In this document: positions 1 to 11,550 of the stretch, one piece after another
How positions within the stretch are numbered: the first letter of the stretch is position 1
How the letters are laid out: every line of letters starts with the position of its first letter
Assembly: GCF_023898315.1 (NCBI RefSeq)
Contig: NC_064615.1
Location: forward strand, 910,134,742-910,198,741
Direction of reading: 5' to 3'
DNA from: Schistocerca nitens
Taxonomy: Eukaryota; Arthropoda; Insecta; Orthoptera; Acrididae
DNA: 64,000 bases
Translations under genes and position numbers: made by a program
The notes under the pieces: generated by a model
What the model was told of the DNA's origin: nothing
Databases searched by the model: none
The model's input: only the letters and a program-made list of their open reading frames with translations

Positions 1-142
1 GTTCTTGTGTGTTTGTCGTGTGCGGTATGTGTGCGTCATACTCGAATGTATATTGGTTTCTGAACTGTACGTTTTGACTGATATTTTCGTTACATTCAGA
101 CTGTGGTTGATCGGTGAATTGTCTCATGGGTGCAGTGACGGA

Positions 143-946
143 TTATACTGCGTCACTAATCAGCTGTTTGTTATTAGTGATGTATTCCGCTACGGAGTCG
201 TGCACAATTGTTGGTAAATTTTCACGTATGCATCTATCAAAATGTTTGTCTTTGCTCTCTACCCAAACATGAAATTCTTTATTAATATTTTGAAAATGAG
301 CTGTGGCATCAGATTGTAATCTGTCAGTCAGTTGTTGCTCAACATCGCCAAATTTATTCTGCACGTCAGTAATTCGTTTTTCAAGGTTGTCATGTACTGA
401 AGGATATGTTTGAATTTGTTCAGTAAGAGCTTCACACGTGACATTAAGGTTTTTTACTTGTGTCTGTAAAAGTGCCACGTCATTTGTAGTCTTTTCTTGT
501 CTCGTATTAAGCTTGGAAAATTTCGTACTGAGTTCAGCCATCTGTTTGGTCAGTGTGGCGTCTATAAGTTCCACACGTTTACATAAAGTGTCATTACATG
601 CCTTGATTGCTATGAGGTCAGATTTAATTTCGTCATATTGTGTCTTTAACTGTTCATTTTGTGTCTTCAAGGTTGTCAGGTTTTCCGCGTTCTGCATCCT
701 TAAGGTTGCCATATTTTCTGCGTTTTGTTTCATTAGCATTTGTAACATGTTGGCAATGTTTACTGTTTGCAAGGTCTCTGCCCCCGCCGCGTCATTAGAC
801 GTGACGTCATGTATTAACATGGGCTCTGACTGAGACTTTGAAATTTTTGTGGTGGACGGCCTATTGTCAAAATTTCCGTTAACACTTGCGTCAATATTTG
901 ATGAATCGTCACTACCGGTTGCTGTCGTAAAGTCATTTTCTAACAT
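143..946 (-). CDS. gag-like coiled-coil ORF of an LTR retrotransposon (partial)
   Basis: Open frame of 267 codons on the minus strand. The first 70 residues are Ser/Thr/Asn-rich. Residues about 70-190 form a heptad-like coiled coil, with QNAENM.TL-type repeats rich in Gln, Asn, Leu and Lys, and a less regular charged tail follows. Coiled-coil N-terminal regions of this style occur in the gag ORF of locust Gypsy-type elements; that link is recognition only. No CCHC knuckle, protease or reverse transcriptase follows before the window edge. A second ATG at 996-998 opens a short peptide (MEQQRHTIQTQS...) in another frame that stops just inside this ORF, so the natural start may lie there with a one-base frameshift between. 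An ordinary coiled-coil host exon is the alternative. Confidence 0.45.
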   Translation of the reverse strand: MLENDFTTATGSDDSSNIDASVNGNFDNRPSTTKISKSQSEPMLIHDVTSNDAAGAETLQTVNIANMLQMLMKQNAENMATLRMQNAENLTTLKTQNEQLKTQYDEIKSDLIAIKACNDTLCKRVELIDATLTKQMAELSTKFSKLNTRQEKTTNDVALLQTQVKNLNVTCEALTEQIQTYPSVHDNLEKRITDVQNKFGDVEQQLTDRLQSDATAHFQNINKEFHVWVESKDKHFDRCIRENLPTIVHDSVAEYITNNKQLISDAV

Positions 947-2009
947 TTGTCTCTCGTCCGCCGGATTGCGTCTGAATAGTATGTCTTTGCTGTTCCATCT
1001 TTGCGTATCGTTTTCTAGTTATGACCATGCCACACGTATGGTATGCTTCAAGAAAATAAAGTTTGACACTGGTTTTAAAATAAAATGCAGTTGAACATGA
1101 ATCGCTCGTAGCAACTATGGCTGTTTGTTAATTTAAAAATGTAAACTGAATATGGGATTATTGTTAATGGCTGCTGGCCATGTTACAACGTATCGTACAG
1201 AAGTCGGCCATATTGTACACTCGTGTATTGGTATTGTTGCAGAAGTTATTGTTTAAGGAAAAGCACTGAGAATGAAATTTATCACTGAAAACTGCTACGC
1301 GCGAAAGAAATACTACAGAATCTACTGAAGAGCTAATACACTGAATTATGCGTCTGGTCAAGCCTGCCAATGCAAAGATACTGCGTCTTACCTTATTTTG
1401 CTGGAAGCTTCATTGTGTCTTCCCGCAAAATTTTAGAATTGGAAAATATCTTCAGATTTTTGTTATTTCTCATACATTCACGTCCAGGTCCAGAAAGTTG
1501 ATTTTTCACATGAAACAAAGAGAAAATATAAAATAAATAAAATAAATATAAATATAAATTATTGTATTAATTATTGTATATGTATGATAGTGATTGGTTG
1601 TAATTAATATTTGCTTATCTGGAACGTGGGCGTTTAATTAATTGGTATCAGACGCTTGACAATGGCTTTTTCGTAAATGTAATGTTATTCGTAGTTGACC
1701 GTGAAATAAGACTCAAATAATCGGACTTCGTATTTAAATCTTTTCCGAAGACTGCTGCAGTAGGTGCGGACTCAAAATCTAAATCTCAATATTAGAATAA
1801 TTTGCCAGCCATGTCAATACGTCGTACAGAGGTGACTGTCTACTAAACATAAAAAAAGTTTACACAGTTAGTTAAATAAGATATATTCAACGAACAAGCC
1901 TACAGTTAAATAATTCTACTTACTTTCATAAATATAAATTCTTTACAGAATCGAGTGCCTAGTAAGATTGCAACTTGCAGTGTTCTTATGTTGTTTGTTG
2001 TTGTGGTCT
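947..2009. other. intergenic, no gene recognised
   Basis: AT-rich sequence without a recognisable coding segment. An AATAAA-rich stretch lies near 1530-1555. Part could be the leader or LTR of the gag-like ORF to its left, but I found no paired LTR or target duplication. Confidence 0.4.
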
Positions 2010-2572
2010 TCAGTCCTGAGACTGGTTTGATGCAGCTCTCCATGCTACTCTATCCTGTGCAGGCTTCTTCATCTCCCAGTACCTACTGCAACCTACATCC
2101 TTCTGAATCTGCTTAGTGTATGCATCTCTTGGTCTCCCCCTACGATTTTTACCCTCCACGCTGCCCTCCAATACTAAATTGGTGATCCATTGATGCCTCA
2201 GAACATATCCTACAACCGATCCCTTCTTCTGGTCAAGTTGTGCCACAAACTCCTCTTCTCCCCAATCCTATTCAGTACCTCCTCATTAGTTACGTGATCT
2301 ACCCACCTTATCTTCAGCATTCTTCTGTAGCACCACATTTCGAAAGCTTCTATTCTCTTCTTGTACAAACTATTTATCGTCCATGTTTCACTTCCATACA
2401 TGGCTACACTCCATACAAATACTTTCAGAAAAGACTTCCTGACACTTAATTCTATACTCGATGTTAACAAATTTCTCTTCTTCAGAAACGCTGTCCTTGC
2501 CATTGCCAGTCTACATTTTATATCCTCTCTACTTCGACCATCATCAGTTATTTTGCTCCCCAGTGTTCTCAT
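2010..2572 (-). pseudogene. RTE-type LINE, 3' end (RT C-terminus), 5'-truncated
   Basis: Two adjacent minus-strand frames give the C-terminal part of an RTE-type endonuclease-reverse transcriptase. The first (2210-2572) carries LGSKITDDGRSREDI, FVWSVAMYGSETWT and EMWCYRRMLKIRWVDHVTNEE. The second (2010-2246) carries GYVLRHQWITNLVLEG and RGRPRDAYTKQIQKDVG and ends at ...NQSQD followed by a TGA stop. A frameshift near 2230 separates them. The same peptide is found in a much longer copy at 51615-54795 and in shorter fragments at 7103-7835 and about 38000-38640, so this is one family at four places. The 3' end lies near 1990-2010 with CAACAA-type repeat units, as usual for RTE elements. No catalytic RT motif remains in this copy. 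Confidence 0.8.
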
Positions 2573-2575
2573 ATA

Positions 2576-3321
2576 ACATCAAATATGGCGGTGTGCCAGT
2601 TAATAAAATATACGTGCTTCCCGCACTAGTTGTTGTACAAGACCTCCCCTTTCTTCATCAAACATAAGAGTGTCTTAATTGTATTTTGTTTTATCAGCGA
2701 CATAGCGCTGCAGTTCTGTGCCATAGGCTTTATTTGTTTGTCAGTGATTAATTATTTAATTAAGATTTCGCGTTTCCGAGGAAACTCACGCACGGCATGC
2801 AAATGTGCCTTTATAGGCGTATATGACCAGAATTCCTGTGGGTTTTGTGAGAGATCTTTACATAAGATTTTTCTACGGTAGTCATTGAGAGCTTCACTCG
2901 TTCCCTCTTTGCAACCAATCGCGTTTAATTCAGCATCTCTCCTCCCATGGACCCATGTTCTCTTTTACACCTATTATGCAGAAGCCTGTTTCTTTAGCAG
3001 TTTCTTTACAGTGACTGTATAGCATGGAAGGTCACTCCCTTAGTGAACTTTTCTACTAGGTAAATATCAATACAGTGTGTGGCCAAATATTCTTTTCAAC
3101 TTGAGCCAAAGGTCTAATACATGTTCTACCCATAGATACATGTTTTGAATTCCTCTTCGACATGTGACAGGAGTGCCACTTTTTTCAAATTGCCAACTAT
3201 ATAAATCTTCGTCCTTGTTGTGCTGCCGTTTGTATTTTATTAACCATTGTTGCCACAACTGCTCAATGATCACTTATACCGGTTTCAATATGGATGTCTT
3301 CGAAGGTCAGCTCTATGCTGC
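2576..3321 (-). pseudogene. non-LTR retrotransposon, endonuclease C-terminus and linker, degraded
   Basis: Read on the minus strand this stretch keeps short matches to an insect CR1/Jockey-type LINE. Near 3270 there is EDIHIETGISDH, the serine-aspartate-histidine end of an apurinic-type endonuclease, followed by a frameshifted AVVATM-like stretch. Near 3090 there is LWLKLKRIFGHTL, near 3010 YTVTVKKLLKK, and near 2860 RKILCKDLSQNPQEFW. Several stops and frameshifts interrupt it. It ends abruptly at the RTE fragment at 2572, so either the RTE copy inserted here or a deletion joined the two. It continues to the right of the SINE at 3322-3546, where the N-terminal endonuclease part of a similar LINE lies on the same strand. 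Confidence 0.55.
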
Positions 3322-3546
3322 GCCGGCCGCGGTGGTCTCGCGGTTCTAGGCGCGCAGTCCGGAACCGTGCGACTGCTGCGGTCGCAGGTTCGAATCCTGC
3401 CTCGGGCATGGATGTGTGTGATGTCCTTAGGTTAGTTAGGTTTAAGTAGTTCTAAGTTCTAGGGGACTGATGACCACAGCAGTTGAGTCCCATAGTGCTC
3501 AGAGCCATTTTGTAGCGCCTAGAACCTCTCGGCCACCCCGGCCGGC
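3322..3546 (+). repeat. tRNA-derived SINE with an inverted extra head
   Basis: The pseudo-tRNA head begins gccggccgcggtggtctcg and carries the B-box-like ggttcgaatcc. The shared body (gatgtccttaggttagttag) and the tail ending gagccatttt follow, to 3510. Positions 3513-3546 are a second copy of the head in the opposite orientation (agcgcctagaacc through ccggccggc), so the element can fold back on itself. The octamer gatgtctt occurs at 3292-3299 and again directly after the element at 3547-3554. It may be a target duplication, but the left copy is separated from the SINE by about 22 bases. Confidence 0.85.
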
Positions 3547-4890
3547 GATGTCTTTTCACTCCCGCCTTTTACAAAACTATAATTTTCCCAGACGACTGTT
3601 GATTAAGGACTCCTGTAACGATGATAGTATGATATGGAAATATTCCTTCTAGCAAACAGATTTCCCCAAAGTTTTCGGTTACACCTAGGGGTGAGTCCGA
3701 TGGTCGCATGTTACAATTACAGTTACTAATTTATTTGCATCATTGACACTGAGTTTTTGCCGAAACACTCGCACACGCATCTTTAAAATCTTCCTCGACT
3801 GATTTTGCTTTCTTATCCACTGCAACAAATGCATCACCTTCATTTCCCATTAATCTATCCTTCCGATACACATTTAAATTGAACCCAAAAATCTCGCTGC
3901 TGTCAATTTTGGGTTGCAGACAACTATCTGTACCTGGTATTACATGAGCTCCACTACTCTGTACCTGTAGGACTGCTATAAACAGTAGGCGATTTTTGTA
4001 GGATTTTAATAGTTTCATTCCTGGAGCGGCCATTTCTTTCAATCTGACCTTAATACTTTGAGGTCCCCTATAGCTATCATGATCTGGAATGTACAGAGTG
4101 TCACTTAAGCTAAAAAGCCCTTGTGTGCACCCAACGCACAGTCAGCCACCTGGATAGCAATCTCTGACGTGCGGTGCGCCTTGTTCATTTAGTGAGAGGC
4201 ATCACTACGGCGCAAGCCCAGAAAGTCACAGCATAGCTTGTCACAGAATTTTCGAAATCTCTGATTTAAGCCTCCTACTCGTCTTGATCTAGAGGTTCCC
4301 AATAAGTTCTGGAGACAATTCTGCAAACTGTGAGCTTCGTCCGTGAGCAACGCTGGTCTGCTCAACCCTCCCTGCCAGTCGCTGGAATGATCCAAATACG
4401 ACGTCAGTCATCAGACGACAGGCATCGTCCGTTCCAACGTGCTCCGAAATCTGGAGACGATTTCACCTTGTTCACTCAATGGCTGCAGGAATAGTCTCCA
4501 GGCATATACACAATAGAGTGCACAGGGTGCTCCTTCCTATCCCTTACTGTCATTTCCGGAAAGAGATACCATCATTCGTCATACATTTGAACTGCCAACG
4601 ATGAAACCCCTATCCTCCTGTGTTTGCCTCCATTTGATACAGTTTGTTTCACTTTCAGCTGCAGACAACACGTCGAACTTGTTGCTTAGGGGGATGGGTA
4701 TAATACCCTGCATTCTCCCTGGTCCATGCCTCACCTGTAGAGTGCCTCCAGGCCTACGACTGAGACCGCACTCCCAGTCAAGTTGAGGAGCGGTGGTAGA
4801 TTCTGCAGAGAAGACAGTATCAGTTGGTAATTATAGTACGTGGCGTACCTTTGGTACCTCTCGGCACTTTGCCCAACACACCGTTTCGGA
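3547..4890 (-). pseudogene. non-LTR retrotransposon 5' part (hydrolase-like and endonuclease N-terminal segments)
   Basis: On the minus strand the segment 3740-4042 contains an endonuclease-like block: TDSCLQPKIDSSEIFGFN, then VYRKDRLMGNEGDAFVAVDK. This is the region that in CR1/Jockey-type endonucleases reads 'TESWL...YRKDR...GGGV'. Further upstream (about 4390-4440) there is HVGTDDACRLMTDVVFGSF, reminiscent of the SGNH-hydrolase-like segment that some insect LINEs carry before the endonuclease. Stops and frameshifts are frequent. Together with 2576-3321 this may be one LINE split by the SINE, with an internal deletion between the endonuclease halves. The left Tc1-like element begins just to its right. 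Confidence 0.5.
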
Positions 4891-4898
4891 GCACACTG

Positions 4899-6135
4899 TG
4901 CGATCAAAAGTATCTAGACACACCAAAAACATACCTTTTTCATATCTGGTGCATTGTGCTGCCACCTACTGCCAGGTACTCCATATGAGCGATCTCAGTA
5001 CTCATTAGACAACGTGAGAGAGCAGAATGGGGCGCTTCGCAGAACTCACGGACTTCGAACGTGGTCAGATGATTGGGTGTTAATTGTGTCATACGTCTGT
5101 ACGCGAGATTTCCACACTACTAAACAGCACTTGGTCCACTGTTCCCGATGTGATAGTTAAGTGGACACGTGAAGGGACACGTACGGCACAAAAGCGTACA
5201 GGCCGGCCTCGTCTGTTCACTGACAGAGACCGCCAGCAGTTGAAGAGGGTCGTAATGTGTAATAGGCAGACATCTATCTAGACCATCACACAGGAATTCC
5301 AAACTGCGTCAGGATCCGCTGCAAGTACTATGACAATTAGGCGGGAGGTAAGAACTTGGATTTCGTGGGCGGGCGGCTGCTCTTAAGCCACACATCACGC
5401 CGGTAAATGCCAAACGACGCCTCACTTGGTGTAAAGAGCGTAAACATTGGACGACTGAACAGTGGAAAAACGTAGTATGGAGTGACGAATCACGGTACAC
5501 AATGTGGCGATCCGATGGCAGGGTGTGGGTATGGCGAAGGCCTGGTGAACGTCATCTGCCAGCGTGAGTAGTGCCAACAGTAAAATTCGGAGGCGGCGGT
5601 ATTATGATATGGTCGTGTTTTTGCACATCTTGTTCTTTTGCGTGTCACTATCACAGCACAGGCCTACATTGATGTTTTAAGCACCTTCTTGCTTCCCACT
5701 GTTGAACAGCAATTCGGAGATGGCGATTGCACTTTTCAAGACGATCGAGCAACTGTTCATAATGCACGGCCTGTGGCGGAGTGGTTACACGACAATAACA
5801 TCCCTGTAACGGACTGGCTGCACAGAGTCCTGACCTGAATCCTATAGAACACCTTTGCGATGTTTTGGATCGCCGACTTCGTGCCAGGCCTCACCGACCG
5901 ACCGACATTGACCGACATTGACTTTTCCTCAGTGCAGCACTCCATGAAGAATTAGCTACCATTCCCCAAGAAACCTTCCAGCACCGGATTGAACGTATGC
6001 CTGCGAGAGTGAAAGCTGTCATCAAGGCTAAGGATTGACCAATACCATGTTGAATTCCAGCATTACCGACGGTGGGTGCCACGAACTTATAAGTCATTTT
6101 CAGCCAGGTGTCCGGGTACTCAGCATTCACGGTGG
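4899..6135 (+). pseudogene. Tc1-like DNA transposon, decayed transposase
   Basis: Fragments in several plus-strand frames follow the order of a Tc1-type transposase. They are a helix-turn-helix region (about 5030-5300: ELTDFERGQM-like, then RTGRPRLFTDRDRQQLKR), the first catalytic aspartate in VVWSDESRY (about 5476), a WRRPGERH stretch (about 5535), the second aspartate in FQDDRATVHNARP (about 5735), and PDLNPIEHL (about 5830) with the catalytic glutamate. Multiple stops and frameshifts make it non-coding, and a short triplication of ccgacattga-like units lies near 5900-5925. Ends are only loosely inverted (agtatctagacacacc on the left, ggtgtccgggtact on the right), so the boundaries are approximate. 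Confidence 0.75.
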
Positions 6136-7102
6136 GACCCCATTCTGACGGGTGCAATATCTGGACACTAGGCAACTAATTTTAAATTGCCCTCGTTGAT
6201 ATTGTTGTAATTTCAGTATATAGTAAGCTACAAATATTGCTAGTTCTCTTTGAGATAGAAGCTACAATGCAAAAGAAACTAGTTTGTGTAAATAACGGAT
6301 GAAAAACCTCGCATAAAAATTAGAGATTTCTCGAAGGTAGCATCTTTCACGAACTTTTTTTCAAGATTATGCTCACTAACAATGTCTTAAACAGTGTTAA
6401 CATCAGAGAAATATCGACAATATTAATTACTGTTGAAGTGGGAAACTGAATGGATGACGATACGATAGCTACAATAGGCGTTTGACAGAATGTTGTAACT
6501 CAGAGGTTGAATTCGTAACCGTTAAATTTATGCCACGATCGTAAGACTGTACACACCGATATAGAAGAGACAGGTCGATGAGCAGAAAAATTTGAAATGT
6601 TGCATAAATCACACAAATACGTACGCTGTAATAAGGAATAAATGATTTTCTGAGAAAACGTTGCTGCCAGAATTTGCGGAATACACCGGTGTAGCTCACA
6701 GTTTACTACGAAATGCGTTGCGCACAACACCCGTGAGCGTCAGAAAATTCTCAGGAATGTTCCTTGCTTGGTGTAATTACACAATGAAAGTAGGGAAATT
6801 AGGATACCGTTGTGAAAAGTTTTAAAAAATCAGAAATTAAGTTTACGATTCACGATACAGGGAATTTTGTGTGGCACTCGCAAATGTTCTAAAATTCGCT
6901 ATATATCACGTCACACACACAAGTCTTGATACAATAAATGAAAGGGTGACTCAGAACTACATTGACAGTCAAATATTGGAATCTACGATTCTGAATCAGA
7001 CGTGTCTGGCACACGAAGTCTCACACAACGAAAAATCCGGAAGATAGCTTATGTAAGTGCGAAATGCACGGATGTTCAGCTTAACTGAACTTAGGAAACC
7101 TT
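6136..7102. other. intergenic, nothing recognised
   Basis: AT-rich sequence. I see no motif, repeat boundary or codon pattern that I can assign. Confidence 0.4.
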
Positions 7103-7835
7103 CTACACATATTTACAATGAGCAAACAGTAAAGGAAACCAAAGAGAAATTTGGAAAGAGAATTAAGGTTCAGAGAGAAGAAACAAAAAATTTGAGGTTT
7201 TCTGACGACACTGTAATCCTGTCAGAGGCAGCAAAGGACTTAGAAGAATCACTGAACGGAATTGATAGCGTCTTGTAAAGAGGTTGTAAGATGAACATTA
7301 AGAAAAGTAAAAGAAGGGTAATGCTATTTGACCAACATAGAGAAGTAGCAAGAATTTAAAATGCAGACTAACAGCAGGAGGAAAAGCATTTCTGAAGAAG
7401 ATAAATTTGTTACTATCGAATACAAATTTAAGTCCTAGGAAGTTTTTTCTGAAGGGATTTTCTGACGTGTAGCCTTATCGGGGAAGTGAAAGGTGGGCGA
7501 TAAACAGTACAGACAAGAAGATTAGGTGGTAGGAATAACTAATGAGAAGGTACTGAATCGAATTGGGGAAAAAAGACAGTTATGACACAACTTCACTAAA
7601 AGAAGGAATCTATTGATACGATATTTACTGAGACATAAAGGAACCATCAATTTTGAAATGGAGGGAAGTGCGGAGAATAAAAGCTGTAAAGACAGACTAA
7701 AGCTTGAATACAGTAAGAAGATTGAAATGGAAGTAGGTTGCAGTGGTAGTATAGCAATGGAGAAGCTTGCACATGGTAGATTAGCGTAGGGAGCTGCATC
7801 AAACAGGTCTGCAGACTAAAGTCCACTACAACATT
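7103..7835 (+). pseudogene. RTE-type LINE fragment (RT core to 3' end), heavily decayed
   Basis: The plus strand reads YNEQTVKETKEKFGKRI, then LRFSDDTVILSEAAKDLEES. This covers the RT catalytic box, where the usual (F/Y)ADD is FSDD. A colinear but frameshifted remainder runs to gcagactaaagtccactaca near 7830. The same peptide order is present at 53930-54100 in the long RTE copy at 51615-54795. It is 5'-truncated, carries many stops and has short internal deletions. It is clearly older or faster-decayed than the other copies. Confidence 0.75.
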
Positions 7836-8195
7836 ATCCCAGTAGTAACCTTGAGTCGTAGAGTGCGTGCCTGTTTTCCTTTATGATAATTTATTCACAT
7901 GCTTTGGACCGTCTTTTCATGTTTTCGCCGTTCGTTATGCAATCAGAACGCAATCATGTACTTCATTTCATTTTTCCTCACCTCCGGAGCAAAATCAGCC
8001 AGAAGAGGTTATCTGCAGGCAGATGGGCTGTTTGTCTTGACTTGATCTATTCGATACCCGATTATTCATGAGAATTCTATGCCTCTTAGACAGCACGTAC
8101 TGAGAAGGCGTTTTCGTTCTTACCAGATGAGGCTACGCTTTGGAGGAAGAAAGAAAATTATCTTATAAAGGACCTATATGAAAGAAGAATAAAGC

Positions 8196-8345
8196 ATTCT
8201 TCCTTCCTGAAATAATGTAGGTCGCTTCCTGCGTAAAACAATTATTTATTTTATAAAAGAATAAAATCTTATTTTACGAAAAAATAACTTCATGTAGGAA
8301 GAAGCTTACATTATTTCAGAAAGGAAGAAGTCTCCATTCTTCAGT
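8196..8345. repeat. short palindromic (hairpin) repeat, MITE-like
   Basis: The left arm reads ttccttcctgaaataatgta followed by ggtcgcttcctgcg. It reappears as its reverse complement on the right (taggaagaagcttacattat, ttcagaaaggaagaag). A short AT-rich centre (about 8245-8275) separates arms of roughly 60-70 bases. No target duplication was recognised. It could be a MITE or a simple fold-back scar. Confidence 0.6.
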
Positions 8346-8739
8346 TTTCTTTCTTATGGAAAAGCTTCTGACAGAGAACCCAGAGCGAGAAGGCAAAGCT
8401 ATAAAGACAGGTTAAAGCGAGAACTGGAGGCAAGGCTTGCAGATCTCTAAAATACTCTATGGAAAGTAGAATGTGTTACCCCATTAAGCGCCGTCTGATA
8501 CTTATCAAACTTTGTGCAGCCACATGATGGATATTAAACAATTAAACTTTTACTCCTTTCGGAACTTAAGTCCATTATCAACTTCAGTATGAAATGTTAT
8601 TTGCAAGGGTACGATTATACTCATGTATTCGTTGTAACGGGGAAGTAAACAGCCTCCAAATATAATATTGAAAGATTTCTTGCCATGCCTGCAAAATATG
8701 CTCTGTCAGTTCTTGAAGACACTGGCTCTGGACTGGTAC

Positions 8740-10250
8740 GAAGATACAATCACTTTAATAACTTTTCTTCTGTCTTAACGACACTTTTTTCATTTCCAAA
8801 AACACCTTACGCGTTTCGACTTTCCGTCACTTTCAAAGGCTACAAAATACAAAACAAAATCGGTATCAGAAGATATGGAAATATGTTACGTTTCATCATT
8901 GGTAAGAGACATAGTACAACGACTAGAATATGGCCTTCTAGTTCACCAGTGTTATGTCACTCATATAAAATTGCTCATTATATTCATTGTATCACGTCAA
9001 CATTCTCAATCACGATACAAATGCAACTACTACCCAGAGAAAATTTAGAAAAACAAGTGGACTAAACCGCTAGATGGCGGCAGATATGTGGTACACGCTG
9101 CATTTTGTTTTGTTTACAGCCACAATTTCATCTTACATCGTATGAAACAGTTTCGTCAGTAAACATGAAAATCATTATCAGTGTTTTGCAAAAGATATTT
9201 CTTCACAAAACAATGTGTAACAGATCTTTTTTAGTGATCGAAATTAATATATTGGAAGAACGCTCTGATTGGCGCTGGGGCCAACTGCCTGTTAACAAAC
9301 ATTTCTTTTTCGTTTGTCTTGCTACAATCACAGCTTGTGGTTGTGATGGTTGCCGTATATTAGTGACGGTTGCCGTATATTATTGATGGAATTAATGTAT
9401 GAGGTTCCAAGACTGCACCTCTCAAATTGTTTGATTTTCCTGTATAGAGATGCATTTGCACCCATTCGTGGAAATACCAGCGCAAGGGCGTCATCTGTTC
9501 CTCGTAAGTGAAAGCTACATGCCTCAGCTGGTATTTTTAGACTTTGTTGATTCTTATAAAAATGATATTTGTGAACTTTGGTAATTTATATGCTGTAAGA
9601 TGCAACAAAAATTGTTTGTTAATACACAGTTGGCCCCAGCGCCAAACAGCACGTTCTTCCAATATATTAATTCCGACCACTAAAAAGATCTGCCACACAT
9701 TGTTTTGTAAAGAAATACCTTTTGTAAAACATTGTAAAGTGATTGTCATGTTTACTGATGAAACTGTTTTATACGACGTAACGATGAAACTTGTAGTTTT
9801 AAACAAAACAAAATGCAACGTGTGCCACATATCCACCGCCACCGAACGGGTAAGTCCATTTGGTTTCCAAACTTTTCCCACGGCAGTGATTGAGAATGAT
9901 GATGTGATACAATGTATCTAATGATTAATTTTATATGGCTGACATAACATTGGTAGCTAGAAAGCCATTTCCTAGTCGTTGCATTATGTCTCATACCAAT
10001 GGTGAAATGTAACATATTTCCATTTCTTCTGATACCAGTTTTGGCGAGTTGCTGCGTAGGTGGTTCCAGTCCCGTACTGCTCGGGAGGTCTGATATTTTG
10101 TCGAGTGATGGCGCTGGATCAGTGAATCTGCTTGCGCCGTCGTGATGCCATCGATTATGCGTGGTGTGGATATCGTATTTTGTAGCCTTTGAAAGTGATG
10201 GAAAGTCAAAATGCGTTGGAAATAAAAAAGTTATTGAAGTGCATCCAACT
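8740..10250. repeat. large imperfect inverted repeat (fold-back element)
   Basis: Sequence from about 8740 to 9345 returns in reverse complement at about 9590 to 10250. Landmarks are ctttcaaaggctacaaaata (8834) with its partner near 10190, ggtatcagaagatatggaaa (8863) with its partner near 10020-10035, gtatcacgtcaacattctca with its partner near 9890, and tggaagaacgctctgattgg (9252) with its partner near 9655. The right arm has an extra block of about 110-120 bases (about 10040-10160). The spacer is about 250 bases. No transposase frame is present, so it is probably a non-autonomous fold-back DNA transposon. Apparent ORFs in the arms are mirror images of each other. Confidence 0.75.
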
Positions 10251-11370
10251 GTCTGCTTCGTCTCACAGCACTTTCATGCAAATTGCAGAAGGTACAGTCC
10301 ACGCAGGATACAGTGGCTGATGCGTAGTGACCAGTTTTCGTCCAATGCGTTGGGCGAGTTCATTCGTTTGTTCAGAAGTGGAGGCCGACAACGTTTGCTA
10401 CTTTTCCGCCGATCGGTGATGACAAAATCGAGGCGCACGCTCTGCAATCTTTCTCAAACGATTTTACGGAAACTATTCAGTAAAAAAAATTTCGGTTTTA
10501 CGTTACTTACAGCTTTATATGTCAGGTTCATGATGATGTGACCATCATTTCGTGAATGGTCATAGTTATTACAGGCATTACGAAAAATTCGAAAAAGTTT
10601 GCATTGAAAAATATGGGTCAATATGATTTTGTGTTTGGTGCAGATTACATGATATGTTGCCGCAAAACTTCAGTATCTCTCATGTTATTCCACGAACTGC
10701 AGACTTTTTTAACGAAAAAAATTAGTTTTTAAGGGTCTTTGACAGCTGGTGAAATAAGAAATTCTATGGGTTTGGGAACAGCATAATTTATTTTTTACCA
10801 AGGATGTGCTTTTTTTTAAATTACTGGCATTATCTTTCTTAAGTTCCCCACTTGGTAAACTTAATAAACCATTGTTCCAGAATTTTCTCGCAATTCTGTC
10901 TGCACAATATGTTAGTGAGGTGACATTTTGTAAACTCCGTAGTGTTTTGAGAAAAGAAGCAAATTTTAACATGACAAAAAGAGGAATGTGCAGATTTTTC
11001 TCAAAATCCGCCACTCATGACGCTTCTCTGACGGTTACAAACAGTTAACAACCCAAGCGAAAATAAATCGCTGCGTTTTCAACGGAATTCCTTTTTCATA
11101 CCAACCAAAGCAGAGGTGACAATTGTCACCGTGCAAGTGTGGGTGTGGCTTTCACTCTCATCTAATACTTTCCCCTCTTTGAGGAAGTGTGTGGGGGAGT
11201 TTGTAGCCTTGCGGCTTTTACTCCACTTTGTACTTGTGTGTGTGTTTATTTCTGTGATTTTTGGGTGTCTGCAGGATGTGATGATTGTTCTGTGTGTGTC
11301 TGGTACTGGCCTGGGGTTGATATTATGGGGGAGGGAGGAGGACCAGGAATTGGATAGAGGGATTTTCTCT
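10251..11370. other. intergenic, nothing recognised
   Basis: No coding or repeat family recognised. The last 250 bases (G/T-rich on the plus strand) may already be the 3' untranslated end of the minus-strand LINE that follows. Confidence 0.35.
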
Positions 11371-11550
11371 TCGACTTAGTCGTCGAAGATCGTCATTGGG
11401 CCTTTGTGCTTGCCACGGGACATGTCATACCAACCTAGGGAGTGGGTTAGGACGTTTCCTGACTTGGAAGAACTTTCTTAGAAGGCCCTTGCCAGATCTT
11501 GGAAACGCTTTTTTAGGAGTGGGATTTCAGCTGCAGCGTGCAGATCATTA

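Noticed and set aside
9537-9921. Two opposing ORFs of about 115-125 codons
   Set aside because: They lie in the inverted-repeat arms and mirror ORFs in the other arm. There is no domain and no codon-like conservation that I can see.
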